From Sphingomonadaceae bacterium 3R27C6 (GTDB taxonomy: Bacteria > Pseudomonadota > Alphaproteobacteria > Sphingomonadales > Sphingomonadaceae), in assembly GCA_005503215.1 (NCBI GenBank), contig SCNS01000002.1, positions 62,001 through 126,000 on the forward strand: a stretch of DNA of 64,000 nt. The letters are read 5' to 3'. The translations under genes and the position numbers were made by a program. Positions 44,868 to 54,378 of this stretch are shown here, one piece after another. The notes under the pieces were generated by a model. It was not told the origin of the DNA. It did not search any database and saw only the letters and a program-made list of their open reading frames with translations. Every line of letters begins with the position of its first letter. Position 1 is the stretch's first letter.

Positions 44868-46814
44868 ATGATTACCGCTATCCGCGCCATGTTTTCCTCG
44901 ACGATCGGCAAATTCCTTGCCCTCGGCTTCGTCGTCCTCGTCGGGCTCGCCTTTGCGCTGAGCGATGTGACGGGCAATTCAAGTTTCGGCGGGCTCGGCG
45001 GCGCCAACGTCGCCAAGGTCGGCAGCGAACAGATCGGCGTCGGCGAACTGCGCGACCGGGCGCGCCAGGCATATGATCAGGCGCGGCAGCGCCAGCCGGG
45101 GCTGACGATGGCGGCGTTCGTCGAAGGCGGCGGGCTCGACCAGGTGCTCGATCAACTCGTCGAGGGGCTCGCCTTCGACCAGTTCGCAACGGAAATGGGC
45201 TTCGGTGTCAGCAAGCGGCTGATCGACGGGCGCATCGCCGACCTGCCCGCCTTCGCGGGCGTGTCGGGCAAGTTCGACCAGACGGTCTTCGAGAATTTCC
45301 TGCGCCAGAACGGCCTCACCGAAACCCAGCTTCGCCGCGACCTGCGCCAGCAGCTGCTGATCGAGCAGCTCGCCGCGCCGATCGCGATGATGCCGCGGAT
45401 CGCGCCGGGCATGGCGCAGCCCTACGCCGCGCTCTTGATGGAACAGCGCCGCGGGCAGGCGACCTTCATTCCGGCGAGCCCCTTCGCGCCGACCGCCGAT
45501 CCCGGCGACGCCGCGCTGAAGACGTTCCTATCGCAGAATAGCGCCAAGTTCACCGTCCCCGAGCGCCGCGTGATCCAATACGCGCTGTTCGACCGCGCCG
45601 CGGTGCCGGTTCCCGCCGTCACCGACGCCGAAATCGCCAAAGTCTATAAGGACAATGCCGCGCAATACACGGCGAGCGAGACGCGCCGCTTTGCGCAGGT
45701 GATCGTTCCCGATCAGGCGGCGGCGACCGCGCTGGCTACCAAGGTTCGCGGCGGCACCCCGCTCGCTGTGGCGGCGCAGGCGGCAGGCCTCTCGGCATCG
45801 ACCACCGGCGACCTCACCCAGTCGGCCTATGCCGCGACGAGCAGCGCCGCGGCGGCCAAGGCCGCCTTTGCCGCCAAGCGCGGCGACCTGATCGGCCCGA
45901 CGCAGACCGGCCTCGGCTGGACCGTCGCACGCGTCGAGGATGTGACCGCGAAGCCCGCGCGCAGCCTCGCCGACGCCAGCGCCGAGATTCGCACCGAGCT
46001 TGCCAAGAACAAGGCGAACGAGGCGATCGTCGACTATTATAACGCGATCCAGGATGCCGTGAACGGCGGCGCGTCGGTCGAGGAAGTCGCCGCCGACCGC
46101 AAGCTCCAGCTGATCGAAACCCCCGCGATCCTGCCCAGCGGCCGCGCCCCCGCCCAGCCCGCTTTCACCCCCGCGCCCGAACTGGCGCCGCTCGTCGCGC
46201 AGGCTTTCCAGGCCGCCGGCGAAGGCGAAGGCCATATCGCGACGCTCGTCGAGAATGAGAAATTCGCGGTTTATTCGGTGAAATCGATCACCGCCGCGGC
46301 GCCGCCGCCCTTCGCGCAGATCCGCGGCGACCTGCTCAGCGAATGGCGTTTTGCCGAGGGGCAGAAGGTCGCCCGCGGCAAGGCGCGCGCGATCGTCAAG
46401 GCGGTCGAAGGCGGCAAGAGCCTCAGCGAAGCCGTCGCCGCCGCCGGCCCGAACATCGGCAACGTCCAGACGATCGGTGGCCGCCGTGCCGAACTCGGCG
46501 CGGGCGGCAAGCCCGTTCCGCCCGAACTCGCGCTGCTCTTCTCGATGGCGAAGAACAGCGTCAAGACCCTCGAAATTCCGGGCAATCGCGGTTGGATGGT
46601 GATAGCGCTCAATGACGTTCAGCGGCCCGATCCGAAGTCGATCGAACCGGCACGCGTCGCCGCGATCGCGCAGCCGCTCGCACCCGCCTTCGGCAACGAA
46701 CTGATCGAGCAGCTCGCCGCCGAAGCCAAGCGCCGCGTCGGCGTGACGATCAACAAAGATCTCGTGAACCAGCTGCGCGCCGAGCTGACCGGCACCGCGC
46801 CGGTCGCCGAATAA
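44868..46814 (+). CDS. ppiD: PpiD-like periplasmic folding factor (SurA_N / parvulin)
   Basis: A 648-residue membrane-anchored chaperone. One N-terminal helix (about 12-32) follows IRAMFSSTIGK. A SurA-like N-terminal domain comes next, then a divergent parvulin-type domain (about 235-365), and a C-terminal helical region. PpiD sits at the Sec translocon exit. The gene is 2 bases upstream of trpE, an order known in alphaproteobacteria, and divergent from tpiA. Parvulin active-site residues look weakly conserved, so isomerase activity is doubtful. Confidence 0.88.
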   Translation: MITAIRAMFSSTIGKFLALGFVVLVGLAFALSDVTGNSSFGGLGGANVAKVGSEQIGVGELRDRARQAYDQARQRQPGLTMAAFVEGGGLDQVLDQLVEGLAFDQFATEMGFGVSKRLIDGRIADLPAFAGVSGKFDQTVFENFLRQNGLTETQLRRDLRQQLLIEQLAAPIAMMPRIAPGMAQPYAALLMEQRRGQATFIPASPFAPTADPGDAALKTFLSQNSAKFTVPERRVIQYALFDRAAVPVPAVTDAEIAKVYKDNAAQYTASETRRFAQVIVPDQAAATALATKVRGGTPLAVAAQAAGLSASTTGDLTQSAYAATSSAAAAKAAFAAKRGDLIGPTQTGLGWTVARVEDVTAKPARSLADASAEIRTELAKNKANEAIVDYYNAIQDAVNGGASVEEVAADRKLQLIETPAILPSGRAPAQPAFTPAPELAPLVAQAFQAAGEGEGHIATLVENEKFAVYSVKSITAAAPPPFAQIRGDLLSEWRFAEGQKVARGKARAIVKAVEGGKSLSEAVAAAGPNIGNVQTIGGRRAELGAGGKPVPPELALLFSMAKNSVKTLEIPGNRGWMVIALNDVQRPDPKSIEPARVAAIAQPLAPAFGNELIEQLAAEAKRRVGVTINKDLVNQLRAELTGTAPVAE

Positions 46815-46816
46815 GG

Positions 46817-48334
46817 GTGAGCCTCGAGGGGAGAGCCGCAGCGCTCGAAGCGCTGGCCGGGGGGCGCGGCGCGGTCGTTTGGCAGCGGCTGATCGCCGAC
46901 ATCGAAACGCCGGTTTCGGCGGCGCTCAAGCTGATCGAGCCGGGGCGCGGCGACTGGGTGCTCGAATCGGTCGAGAGCGGCGAAACGCGCGGGCGCTACA
47001 GCCTGCTCGGGCTCGACCCCGACCTGATGTTCGAGGTCACCGGCGACGCCGCGCGGATCAACCGCGACTGGCGCCGCGACCGCGAAGCTTTCCAACCACT
47101 GGAAACCCCCGCACTTCAAGCGCTGCGCGACCTCGTCGCCGAATGCCGCTTCGACGTGCCCGAGGGACTGCCCAAGGCGCTCGCGACGCTCGTCGGCTTC
47201 TTCGCCTATGAAACGATCGGCCTTGTCGAGCGCATCCCACGCGCGCCGGGCGCGGGGCTGGGCCTTCCCGACATGGTCTTCGTGCGCCCGACGGTGATCC
47301 TCGTCTTCGACCGCCTCGCCGACGAGCTGTTTCTGATCGCGCCGATCTGGCCCGATCCGGAGGGTGCAATCGACCGGATGATCGACGCCGCGCAGGACCG
47401 CCTCGACACAATCGCCGCGCGCCTGTCGAGCGTCAGCGCGCACACCGACCGCGCGTCGACCGACGCGCTCCCGACCGACATCGCCGCGAACCCCGCAACG
47501 ACGCCCGCGCATTTCGCGCAGATGGTCAGGGCCGCGAAAGAGTATATCGCCGCGGGGGACATTTTTCAGGTCGTGCTGTCGCAGCGTTTCTCGACCCCGT
47601 TCGACCTGCCGCCCTTCGACCTCTATCGCGCGCTCCGCCGCATCAACCCCTCGCCCTTCCTCTATTTCCTCGACCTGCCGGGCTTCGCGCTGATCGGCTC
47701 GTCGCCCGAGATCCTCGTCCGCGTCCGCGATGGCGAAATCACCATCCGCCCGATCGCCGGCACCCGCCCGCGTGGCCGCACCAGCGCCGAGGACGCCGAG
47801 AACCGCGAGAGCCTGCTCGCCGACCCCAAGGAACGCGCCGAGCATCTGATGCTGCTCGACCTCGGCCGCAACGATGTCGGCCGCGCCGCGATCGGCGGAT
47901 CGGTCGCCGTCACCGACAGCTACACCGTCGAATTCTACAGCCACGTCATGCACATCGTCTCGAACGTCATCGGCCGCATCGCGCCCGACAAGGACGCGAT
48001 CGACGCGCTCTTCGCGGGCTTCCCGGCGGGCACCGTCAGCGGCGCGCCCAAGGTCCGCGCCTGCCAGATTATAGCCGAGCTCGAAGCCGATGCACGCGGG
48101 CCTTACGCCGGCGGCGTCGGCTATTTCGCGCCCGACGGCAATATGGACAGCTGCATCGTGCTGCGCACCGCGATCGTGAAGGACGGCGAAATGCATGTGC
48201 AGGCGGGCGCAGGCATCGTCGCCGACAGCGACCCGGCCTATGAACAGCGTGAGTGCGAGGCCAAGGCGGGTGCACTGTTCGCCGCGGCGCGCGAGGCGGT
48301 GAAGCTGGCGGGTACGCCAGGGTACGGGCAATAG
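46817..48334 (+). CDS. trpE: Anthranilate synthase component I
   Basis: A 505-residue chorismate-binding enzyme. The N-terminal regulatory part has VLESVESGETRGRYSL with the Trp-binding LES motif. The catalytic part has QVVLSQRF, IAGTRPRGRT, LLDLGRNDVGR, and GTVSGAPKVRACQII. With TrpG it makes anthranilate for tryptophan. The GTG at 46817 sits right after the ppiD stop. In many bacteria trpG follows directly; here a secreted hydrolase gene and a palindromic doublet separate them. Feedback inhibition by tryptophan is likely from the LES motif. Confidence 0.95.
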   Translation: MSLEGRAAALEALAGGRGAVVWQRLIADIETPVSAALKLIEPGRGDWVLESVESGETRGRYSLLGLDPDLMFEVTGDAARINRDWRRDREAFQPLETPALQALRDLVAECRFDVPEGLPKALATLVGFFAYETIGLVERIPRAPGAGLGLPDMVFVRPTVILVFDRLADELFLIAPIWPDPEGAIDRMIDAAQDRLDTIAARLSSVSAHTDRASTDALPTDIAANPATTPAHFAQMVRAAKEYIAAGDIFQVVLSQRFSTPFDLPPFDLYRALRRINPSPFLYFLDLPGFALIGSSPEILVRVRDGEITIRPIAGTRPRGRTSAEDAENRESLLADPKERAEHLMLLDLGRNDVGRAAIGGSVAVTDSYTVEFYSHVMHIVSNVIGRIAPDKDAIDALFAGFPAGTVSGAPKVRACQIIAELEADARGPYAGGVGYFAPDGNMDSCIVLRTAIVKDGEMHVQAGAGIVADSDPAYEQRECEAKAGALFAAAREAVKLAGTPGYGQ

Positions 48335-48369
48335 CTTGACGGGTGCCGAGCGGACGCTAGCGTCCGGCC

Positions 48370-49434
48370 ATGCATAAATATCTTGCCCCGCTCGCCCTGC
48401 TGCTCGCCGGCCCTGTCCCCGCTCACGCTCAGACCGTCGAGGGTGCTGTAGAAGGCGATGCGATCCTCAAGGATTTCGCTTTCGCCAACGGCGAAAAGCT
48501 GCCCGAGCTCAAGATCCACTATACGACGCTCGGTACGCCGCAGCGCGATGCGAAGGGCGATGTCACCAACGCGGTGATGATCCTCCACGGCACCGGCGGC
48601 ACCGGAAAGCAATTCTTCCAGCCGCAGTTCGCAAACGAGCTTTTCGGCCCCGGACAGTCGCTAGATACGAAGAAATATTACGTCATCCTGCCCGATAATA
48701 TCGGTCACGGCGGCTCGTCGAAACCGAGCGACGGGATGCGGATGAAATTCCCGCGCTACGATTACACCGACATGGTCAGCGCTCAGCGCCGGATGCTCAC
48801 CGAAAAGCTCGGCGTGAAGAAGCTGAAGCTCATCCTCGGCACCTCGATGGGCTGCATGCACGCCTTCATCTGGGGCGAGACCTGGCCCGATTTCGCCGAA
48901 AAGCTCGCGCCCTTCGCTTGCCTGCCCGTCGAGATCGCGGGGCAGAACCGCATGTGGCGCACGTTGTCCATCGACGCGATCAAAGCCGATCCGCTGTGGA
49001 AGGACGGCAACTACACCGATCCACCCGCAGCTGGCCTGCGCACTGCGGCCTCGCTCAGCATGATTGCCGGCGCCAATCCCTACGCGCTGCAGGCGCAATA
49101 TCCGACGCGCGAAGCGGCCGAGAAATACAAGGATGAGGCGTTCGCCCGCACCTATGGCCGCAACGATGCGAACGATACGATTTACCAGCTCGACAGTTCG
49201 CGGACCTACAACCCCTGGCCGAACCTCGAAAAGATCAAGGTGCCGGTGCTCTGGATCAACTCGGCCGACGATTTCATCAACCCACCCGCCTATGGCATCA
49301 CCGAAAAGGCGGCCGCGCGGCTGAAGACGACGAAGTTCATCCTGATCGCGGCAAGCCCCGAAACCAAGGGCCACAGCACCCACACCTGGGCAAAATTCTG
49401 GAAGAACGACCTTGCGAAACTGATGGCCCAATAG
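48370..49434 (+). CDS. Secreted alpha/beta hydrolase, homoserine acetyltransferase (MetX)-like
   Basis: A 354-residue protein with a signal peptide (APLALLLAGPVPAHAQ). The alpha/beta fold resembles MetX: ILHGTGGTGKQFFQ, LPDNIGHGGSSKPS, nucleophile elbow LGTSMGCMHAFIWG, Asp in WINSADDFINPP, and late His in KGHSTHTW. Export rules out methionine synthesis, so a periplasmic esterase or hydrolase is more likely. It starts 36 bases after trpE and is followed by the palindromic doublet, interrupting the trpE-trpG order. Function beyond the fold is unknown. Confidence 0.85.
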   Translation: MHKYLAPLALLLAGPVPAHAQTVEGAVEGDAILKDFAFANGEKLPELKIHYTTLGTPQRDAKGDVTNAVMILHGTGGTGKQFFQPQFANELFGPGQSLDTKKYYVILPDNIGHGGSSKPSDGMRMKFPRYDYTDMVSAQRRMLTEKLGVKKLKLILGTSMGCMHAFIWGETWPDFAEKLAPFACLPVEIAGQNRMWRTLSIDAIKADPLWKDGNYTDPPAAGLRTAASLSMIAGANPYALQAQYPTREAAEKYKDEAFARTYGRNDANDTIYQLDSSRTYNPWPNLEKIKVPVLWINSADDFINPPAYGITEKAAARLKTTKFILIAASPETKGHSTHTWAKFWKNDLAKLMAQ

Positions 49435-49443
49435 GCCCCTTTT

Positions 49444-49531
49444 CGTCATCCCCGCGAAGGCGGGGATCCCGCTATTGGTGCGCGGACGAAGCCGGGAAGG
49501 AAGCGGGATTCCCGCCTTCGCGGGAATGACG
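49444..49531. repeat. REP-like inverted doublet
   Basis: Arms 49444-49473 and 49502-49531 are 30-base reverse complements with 28 matches and a 28-base spacer. Each contains a CCCGCGAAGGCGGG-type hairpin core. It lies between the secreted hydrolase gene and trpG and could end or stabilise the upstream transcript. Confidence 0.9.
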
Positions 49532-49601
49532 AAGGAAGAGTTGAACCGTCAAAAGCTTCTTGTTCTTTCCCCACCGCTCCAAAATCGTTACGGCCCAACC
49601 C

Positions 49602-50192
49602 ATGATCCTCGTCATCGACAATTATGACAGCTTCACCTTCAACCTCGTTCATTATCTGATCGAGCTGGGGGTCGATGTCCGCGTCGAACGCAACGACGCG
49701 CTGACCGCATCGCAAGCGCTCGCCACCGGGGCCGACGCGATCCTGATCTCGCCCGGCCCCTGCACGCCGAACGAAGCGGGAATCAGCCTCGACCTCGTCG
49801 CCGCCTGCGCCGAAGCGCGGCGCCCGCTGCTCGGCGTCTGCCTCGGCCATCAGGCGATCGGCCAGCATTTCGGCGGCACCGTCCAGCGCGGCCACCTGAT
49901 GCACGGCAAGACCTCGCCCGTCTGCCACGACAATAGCGGGCTCTACGCCGGCCTGCCCTCACCCTTTCAGGCGACGCGCTATCACAGCCTCGAGGTCGTC
50001 GATATTCCCGCGAGCCTCGTGATCAACGCGACGAGCGACGACGGCGCGGTGATGGGCTTCCGCCATGTCGACCTCCCGATCCACGGCGTCCAGTTCCACC
50101 CCGAAAGCATCGCGACCGAACATGGCCATGCGATGCTCGCCAACTTCCTGAAAATCGCGGGGTTGCCGATCGGCGAACGGAAAGCCGCATGA
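49602..50192 (+). CDS. trpG: Anthranilate synthase component II (glutamine amidotransferase)
   Basis: A 196-residue class I glutamine amidotransferase with LVIDNYDSFTFNL, GVCLGHQAIGQ (nucleophilic Cys) and GVQFHPESIATEHG (His-Glu). It supplies ammonia to TrpE; the same protein can serve aminodeoxychorismate synthase. The start at 49602 is chosen by alignment to the family's MILVIDNYDSF start. It overlaps trpD by four bases (ATGA). Confidence 0.95.
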   Translation: MILVIDNYDSFTFNLVHYLIELGVDVRVERNDALTASQALATGADAILISPGPCTPNEAGISLDLVAACAEARRPLLGVCLGHQAIGQHFGGTVQRGHLMHGKTSPVCHDNSGLYAGLPSPFQATRYHSLEVVDIPASLVINATSDDGAVMGFRHVDLPIHGVQFHPESIATEHGHAMLANFLKIAGLPIGERKAA

Positions 50193-51187
50193 GCCGTTTC
50201 GGTCCGTTTCCCGATCCCGCCGGGCTGCTCGAGCATGACGAGGCGGCCGATGCCTTCGCGACAATGCTCGACGGCGGCGCGAGCGACGAGAATATCGTCG
50301 AATTCCTGACCGCGCTCTCCGATCGCGGCGAAACGATGGTCGAAATCGCCGCCGCGGCGCAGGCGATGCGCGACCGGTTGATTCCGATCGATGCCCCCGC
50401 CGGCGCGATCGACGTTTGCGGCACGGGCGGCGACGGTCATCATACGCTCAACGTCTCGACCGCGGTGTCGATCGTCGTCGCGGCGTGCGAGGTTCCGGTC
50501 GCAAAGCACGGAAATCGCGCGGCATCCTCGAAATCGGGAGCGGCCGATACGCTGGAGGCACTCGGCCTCGACATGGACCGCGCCGACCGCATGGCCGAGG
50601 AACAGCTCGCCGACCTCGGCATCTGCTTCCTGTTCGCCGGGACGCGCCATCCGGCGATGAAGCGCATCATGCCGATCCGCAAGGCGATCGGGCGCCGGAC
50701 GATCTTCAACCTGATGGGTCCGCTCGCCAACCCGGCGCGCGTCACGCGCCAGCTCGTCGGCATCGCCCGCCCCGCCTATGTCCCCGTCTATGCCGAGGCG
50801 CTGCACCGGCTCGGCACCGAGCATTCGCGCGTCATCTCGGGCGACGAGGGCCTCGACGAACTGTCGCTTGCGGGCGGCAACGAGGTCGCGGTCGTGACGC
50901 CCGAGGGCGTGCGCATGCAGCGCAGCGTGGCCGCCGATGCGGGGCTTCCGACGCGTTCGCTCGCCGAAATCCGCGGCGGCGACGCCGAATATAATGCCAA
51001 GGCGCTGCGCCGCCTGCTCGAAGGCGAGCCCGGCGCCTATCGCGACGCGGTGCTTTATAACGCCGCCGAAGCGCTCATCGTCGCGGGTGCGGCCGAAACG
51101 CCGCTCGAAGGCGTCGAGGAAGCCGCCGAGGCGATCGATAAGGGTCTTGCCAACGCGCTGCTCAATTGCTGGATCGCCTATAAATGA
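50189..51187 (+). CDS. trpD: Anthranilate phosphoribosyltransferase
   Basis: A 332-residue enzyme adding phosphoribose to anthranilate. [17 protein letters not shown] binds PRPP, with [21 protein letters not shown] and [21 protein letters not shown] as further signatures. ATGA overlaps join it to trpG before and trpC after, so the three are translated as a coupled block. Confidence 0.95.
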   Translation: MSRFGPFPDPAGLLEHDEAADAFATMLDGGASDENIVEFLTALSDRGETMVEIAAAAQAMRDRLIPIDAPAGAIDVCGTGGDGHHTLNVSTAVSIVVAACEVPVAKHGNRAASSKSGAADTLEALGLDMDRADRMAEEQLADLGICFLFAGTRHPAMKRIMPIRKAIGRRTIFNLMGPLANPARVTRQLVGIARPAYVPVYAEALHRLGTEHSRVISGDEGLDELSLAGGNEVAVVTPEGVRMQRSVAADAGLPTRSLAEIRGGDAEYNAKALRRLLEGEPGAYRDAVLYNAAEALIVAGAAETPLEGVEEAAEAIDKGLANALLNCWIAYK

Positions 51188-51978
51188 ACAAGCTTACGCA
51201 AATCCTTGCCACCAAGGCCGACGAAGTCGCCGAACGCCGCGCCGCGCGTTCCTTGGCGGACCTCGATGCGATCGACGCGGGTCCGGTGCGCGGCTTCGCC
51301 GCCGCGTTGCAGGCAAAGATCGATGCGGGTGACTTTGCTCTGATCGCCGAAGTGAAGAAGGCTTCGCCTTCCAAGGGGCTGATAAGACAGGATTTCGACC
51401 CTGCCGGTCACGCTCGCGCCTATGCCGCGGGCGGTGCCGCCTGCCTGTCGGTCCTCACCGACGCGCCATATTTTCAAGGGCACGAGGATTATCTGATCGC
51501 CGCGCGCGCGGCCTGCCCGCTTCCCGCGCTGCGCAAGGATTTTATGGTTGATCCCTGGCAGGTCGCCGAAGCGCGCGCGATCGGCGCCGACGCGATCCTG
51601 ATCATCGTCGCCGCGCTCGAAGACGGCGTGATGCACGAGATCGAGGCCGCAGCGATCGAGCGCAGGATGGACGTGCTCGTCGAGGTGCACGACGAAGCCG
51701 AACTCGACCGCGCGCTGACCCGGCTCCAGTCGCGGCTGATCGGGGTGAACAATCGCGACCTCCGCACTTTCGAAACCGACCTCGCCGTTACCGAACGCCT
51801 TGCAAGGCTCGTCCCGCCGGGCACCCTGCTCGTCGGCGAAAGCGGCATCGCGAGCCATGCCGACTGCGAAAGATTGGCGGAAAGCGGCGTCCGCGCGTTC
51901 CTCGTCGGCGAAAGCCTGATGCGCCAGGATGACGTCACGGCGGCAACGAAGGCGCTGCTGACGGGCGCCGCGGCATGA
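51184..51978 (+). CDS. trpC: Indole-3-glycerol phosphate synthase
   Basis: A 264-residue TIM-barrel enzyme forming indole-glycerol phosphate. [42 protein letters not shown] and [13 protein letters not shown] are the conserved barrel segments. It stands alone without fused TrpF. Its ATG overlaps trpD and its stop overlaps moaC (ATGA), linking tryptophan and molybdenum cofactor genes in one transcript. Confidence 0.95.
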   Translation: MNKLTQILATKADEVAERRAARSLADLDAIDAGPVRGFAAALQAKIDAGDFALIAEVKKASPSKGLIRQDFDPAGHARAYAAGGAACLSVLTDAPYFQGHEDYLIAARAACPLPALRKDFMVDPWQVAEARAIGADAILIIVAALEDGVMHEIEAAAIERRMDVLVEVHDEAELDRALTRLQSRLIGVNNRDLRTFETDLAVTERLARLVPPGTLLVGESGIASHADCERLAESGVRAFLVGESLMRQDDVTAATKALLTGAAA

Positions 51979-52445
51979 CGCGGCCGACGCACCTCGACGA
52001 AAGCGGGGCTGCGTCGATGGTCGATGTCGGTGCCAAACCCGCGACGCAGCGCCGCGCCGTCGCCGGCGGCCGCATCACCATGTCGCCGTCCGCGCTCGAC
52101 GCGATCCGTAGCGGCAATGCGCCCAAGGGCGACGTGCTGTCGACCGCGCGCATCGCCGGGATCATGGCCGCGAAACGCACCGCCGACCTCATCCCGCTTT
52201 GCCACCCGCTCGCGCTGACCAAGGTCGGCGTGGATTTCGCGTGGGAAGACAGCGGTATATCGGTCACTGCTACCGCACAGACAACGGGCCCGACCGGGGT
52301 CGAAATGGAAGCGCTCACCGCGGTGTCGGTCGCGCTGCTCACGCTCTACGACATGGCGAAGGCGCTCGACCGCGCGATGATCGTCGGCGACATCCGCCTG
52401 CTTGAAAAGAGCGGCGGGCGCTCGGGCGACTGGCGCGCCGAATGA
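51975..52445 (+). CDS. moaC: Cyclic pyranopterin monophosphate synthase
   Basis: A 156-residue molybdenum cofactor enzyme acting after Moa[21 protein letters not shown] starts the fold, and [12 protein letters not shown] and [20 protein letters not shown] carry the active-site residues; [23 protein letters not shown] ends it. It overlaps trpC and moeA by four bases each. Confidence 0.95.
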   Translation: MTRPTHLDESGAASMVDVGAKPATQRRAVAGGRITMSPSALDAIRSGNAPKGDVLSTARIAGIMAAKRTADLIPLCHPLALTKVGVDFAWEDSGISVTATAQTTGPTGVEMEALTAVSVALLTLYDMAKALDRAMIVGDIRLLEKSGGRSGDWRAE

Positions 52446-53632
52446 GCGGCCTGCTTCCCGTCGAGGAAGCGCAAGCTCGCCTTCTCGCGTTGCGCGCGCC
52501 GCTCGCGAGCGAAAATATCACCTTTTCCGAATTGCTTGGCCGTTATCTTTCGAACGATGTCGTCGCTTTACGCGACCAGCCCGCCGCGCCGCTGTCGGCG
52601 ATGGACGGCTATGCGATCCGCTTCGACGACCTGCCCGGGCCCTGGTCCGTCATCGGCGAAACCGCCGCGGGGGCCGCACCCGACCGCAGCGTGGAAGCCG
52701 GCGAGGCGATGCGGATTTTCACCGGCGCGATGCTTCCCGCCGGCGCCGACACGGTGATCGTTCAGGAGGACGTCGCCCGCGACGGCGAACGGCTGACCCT
52801 GACCGGCGATGGCCCCGGAACGCAAGGCCGCCATATCCGCGCGCGCGCCGCCGATTTCTCAGCCGGCGATTGCCTGCTGCCGGCGGGCACGCGCCTGACC
52901 CCCGGTGCGATCGCCGCCGCGGCGATGAGCGGTGCGGGCCAGCTTGCCGCCGGCCGCCGTCCGCGCGTCGCGATCCTCACAACCGGCGACGAACTCGTCC
53001 AGCCGGGGCATCCGCTCGCCCCCGGGCAGATCCCCGACAGCAACGGCGCGATGCTCGCCGCGATGCTCGCGGGCGAGGTCGCCGAGGCGGTCCTGCCGCA
53101 CCATATCCGCGACGATCGCGCGACACTTGCCAAGCTTCTCAAGGAATTGGCGCGACGTCACGACGTCGTCGTCACCGTCGGCGGCGCCTCGGTCGGCGAT
53201 CACGACCATGTCCGCGGCGCGCTCGAAGACGCCGGCGGCGAGCTCGATTTCTGGAAGATCGCGATGAAGCCCGGCAAGCCGCTAATTGCCGGGACGATCG
53301 GCGATGCGGTCCTGCTCGGCCTGCCCGGCAATCCGTCGTCGGCCTATGTCACCGCGACGCTGTTCCTCCTCCCGCTCGTCCGTCACCTCGCCGGCGCGCG
53401 CGATCCTTTTCCCGCCGTGCACCGGGCGCCGCTCGCCGCGGCGCTGGCCGAGGGCGGGACGCGCCGCGACTATCTTCGCGCGCGACTCGAGGGGGGGCAG
53501 CTGACGCCGCGCTTCGGGCAGGAAAGCGGGCTCACGCTGCCGCTTGCATCGGCCAATGCCTTGTTGATCCGCGACATTGGCGCGCCGGCGCGCGCGGCGG
53601 GCGACATGGCGGACTATATCGTCATCGCTTGA
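52442..53632 (+). CDS. moeA: Molybdopterin molybdenumtransferase
   Basis: A 396-residue enzyme inserting molybdenum into adenylylated molybdopterin. [40 protein letters not shown] and KPGKPLIAG with [13 protein letters not shown] are family signatures. It overlaps moaC. The last bases of the gene include a TTGACA sequence that likely serves as the -35 element of lexA. Confidence 0.95.
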   Translation: MSGLLPVEEAQARLLALRAPLASENITFSELLGRYLSNDVVALRDQPAAPLSAMDGYAIRFDDLPGPWSVIGETAAGAAPDRSVEAGEAMRIFTGAMLPAGADTVIVQEDVARDGERLTLTGDGPGTQGRHIRARAADFSAGDCLLPAGTRLTPGAIAAAAMSGAGQLAAGRRPRVAILTTGDELVQPGHPLAPGQIPDSNGAMLAAMLAGEVAEAVLPHHIRDDRATLAKLLKELARRHDVVVTVGGASVGDHDHVRGALEDAGGELDFWKIAMKPGKPLIAGTIGDAVLLGLPGNPSSAYVTATLFLLPLVRHLAGARDPFPAVHRAPLAAALAEGGTRRDYLRARLEGGQLTPRFGQESGLTLPLASANALLIRDIGAPARAAGDMADYIVIA

Positions 53633-53660
53633 CAAGTTCCGCTTTGTTCCACTATCGTTC
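53629..53660 (+). promoter_or_regulatory. lexA promoter with SOS box
   Basis: TTGACA (53629-53634) is a good -35 element overlapping the moeA stop. An alphaproteobacterial SOS box GTTC-N7-GTTC lies at 53646-53660 and would cover the -10 region. A third GTTC at 53636-53639 sits one half-turn upstream with six-base spacing. This fits LexA repressing its own gene. Confidence 0.8.
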
Positions 53661-53697
53661 TCAATATGTCCGGAACTGACATCATGGAGAACGACCG

Positions 53698-54378
53698 ATG
53701 TTGACCGCAAAGCAGCATGAGCTGCTCCACTTCATCCAGGAACGTCTCGACACGAGCGGCATCTCGCCCTCGTTCGAGGAGATGAAGGAGGCGCTGGGCC
53801 TGAAGTCGAAATCGGGCATACATCGCCTGATAAGCGCCTTGGAAGAAAGGGGCTTTCTTCGCCGTCTGCCCAACCGCGCACGCGCGCTGGAGGTGCTCAA
53901 GGTACCCGAGGCTGCGAAAGCCGCCGCGCCGGCACGTGAAAATGTCGTCCCGCTCCGCAAGGCGCCCCCGGCACTCAAGCCGATCGCGGCCAACGACATC
54001 ATCGAAGTTCCACTGCACGGCAAGATCGCAGCAGGCGTACCGATCGAGGCGTTCGAGGATCACAACAATCTCGCCGTCCCCGCCGCGCTGCTCGGTTCGG
54101 GCGAACATTATGCGTTAGAAGTGTCCGGCGACTCGATGGTCGAGGCGGGCATTTTCGACGGCGATTATGCGCTGATCCAGAAAGCCAGCACCGCGCGCGA
54201 AGGCGACATCGTCGTCGCGCTGGTCGATGGGCAGGACGCAACGCTCAAATATTTCCGCCGCGAAGGCCAGATGATCCGCCTCGACCCCGCGAACGCCGCC
54301 TATGAACCGCAGCGTTACCCCGCCGACCGCGTCATTGTGCAGGGCCGGCTGTCGGGATTGCTTCGTCGTTACCACTAA
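53698..54378 (+). CDS. lexA: SOS repressor LexA
   Basis: A 226-residue repressor. The N-terminal winged helix starts [18 protein letters not shown] and includes the [17 protein letters not shown] reading region. A linker rich in Ala and Pro follows. The self-cleavage site is A112-G113 in KIAAGVPIE; the catalytic Ser is S146 ([13 protein letters not shown]) and the Lys is K184 (DATLKYF). RecA-driven cleavage would release DNA-repair genes. Its 3' end overlaps the convergent comEC gene by 47 bases. Confidence 0.96.
   Translation: MLTAKQHELLHFIQERLDTSGISPSFEEMKEALGLKSKSGIHRLISALEERGFLRRLPNRARALEVLKVPEAAKAAAPARENVVPLRKAPPALKPIAANDIIEVPLHGKIAAGVPIEAFEDHNNLAVPAALLGSGEHYALEVSGDSMVEAGIFDGDYALIQKASTAREGDIVVALVDGQDATLKYFRREGQMIRLDPANAAYEPQRYPADRVIVQGRLSGLLRRYH

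Noticed and set aside
48370..49434. A methionine biosynthesis MetX enzyme
   Set aside because: The protein carries a clear signal peptide, so a cytoplasmic acyltransferase role is unlikely despite the similar fold.
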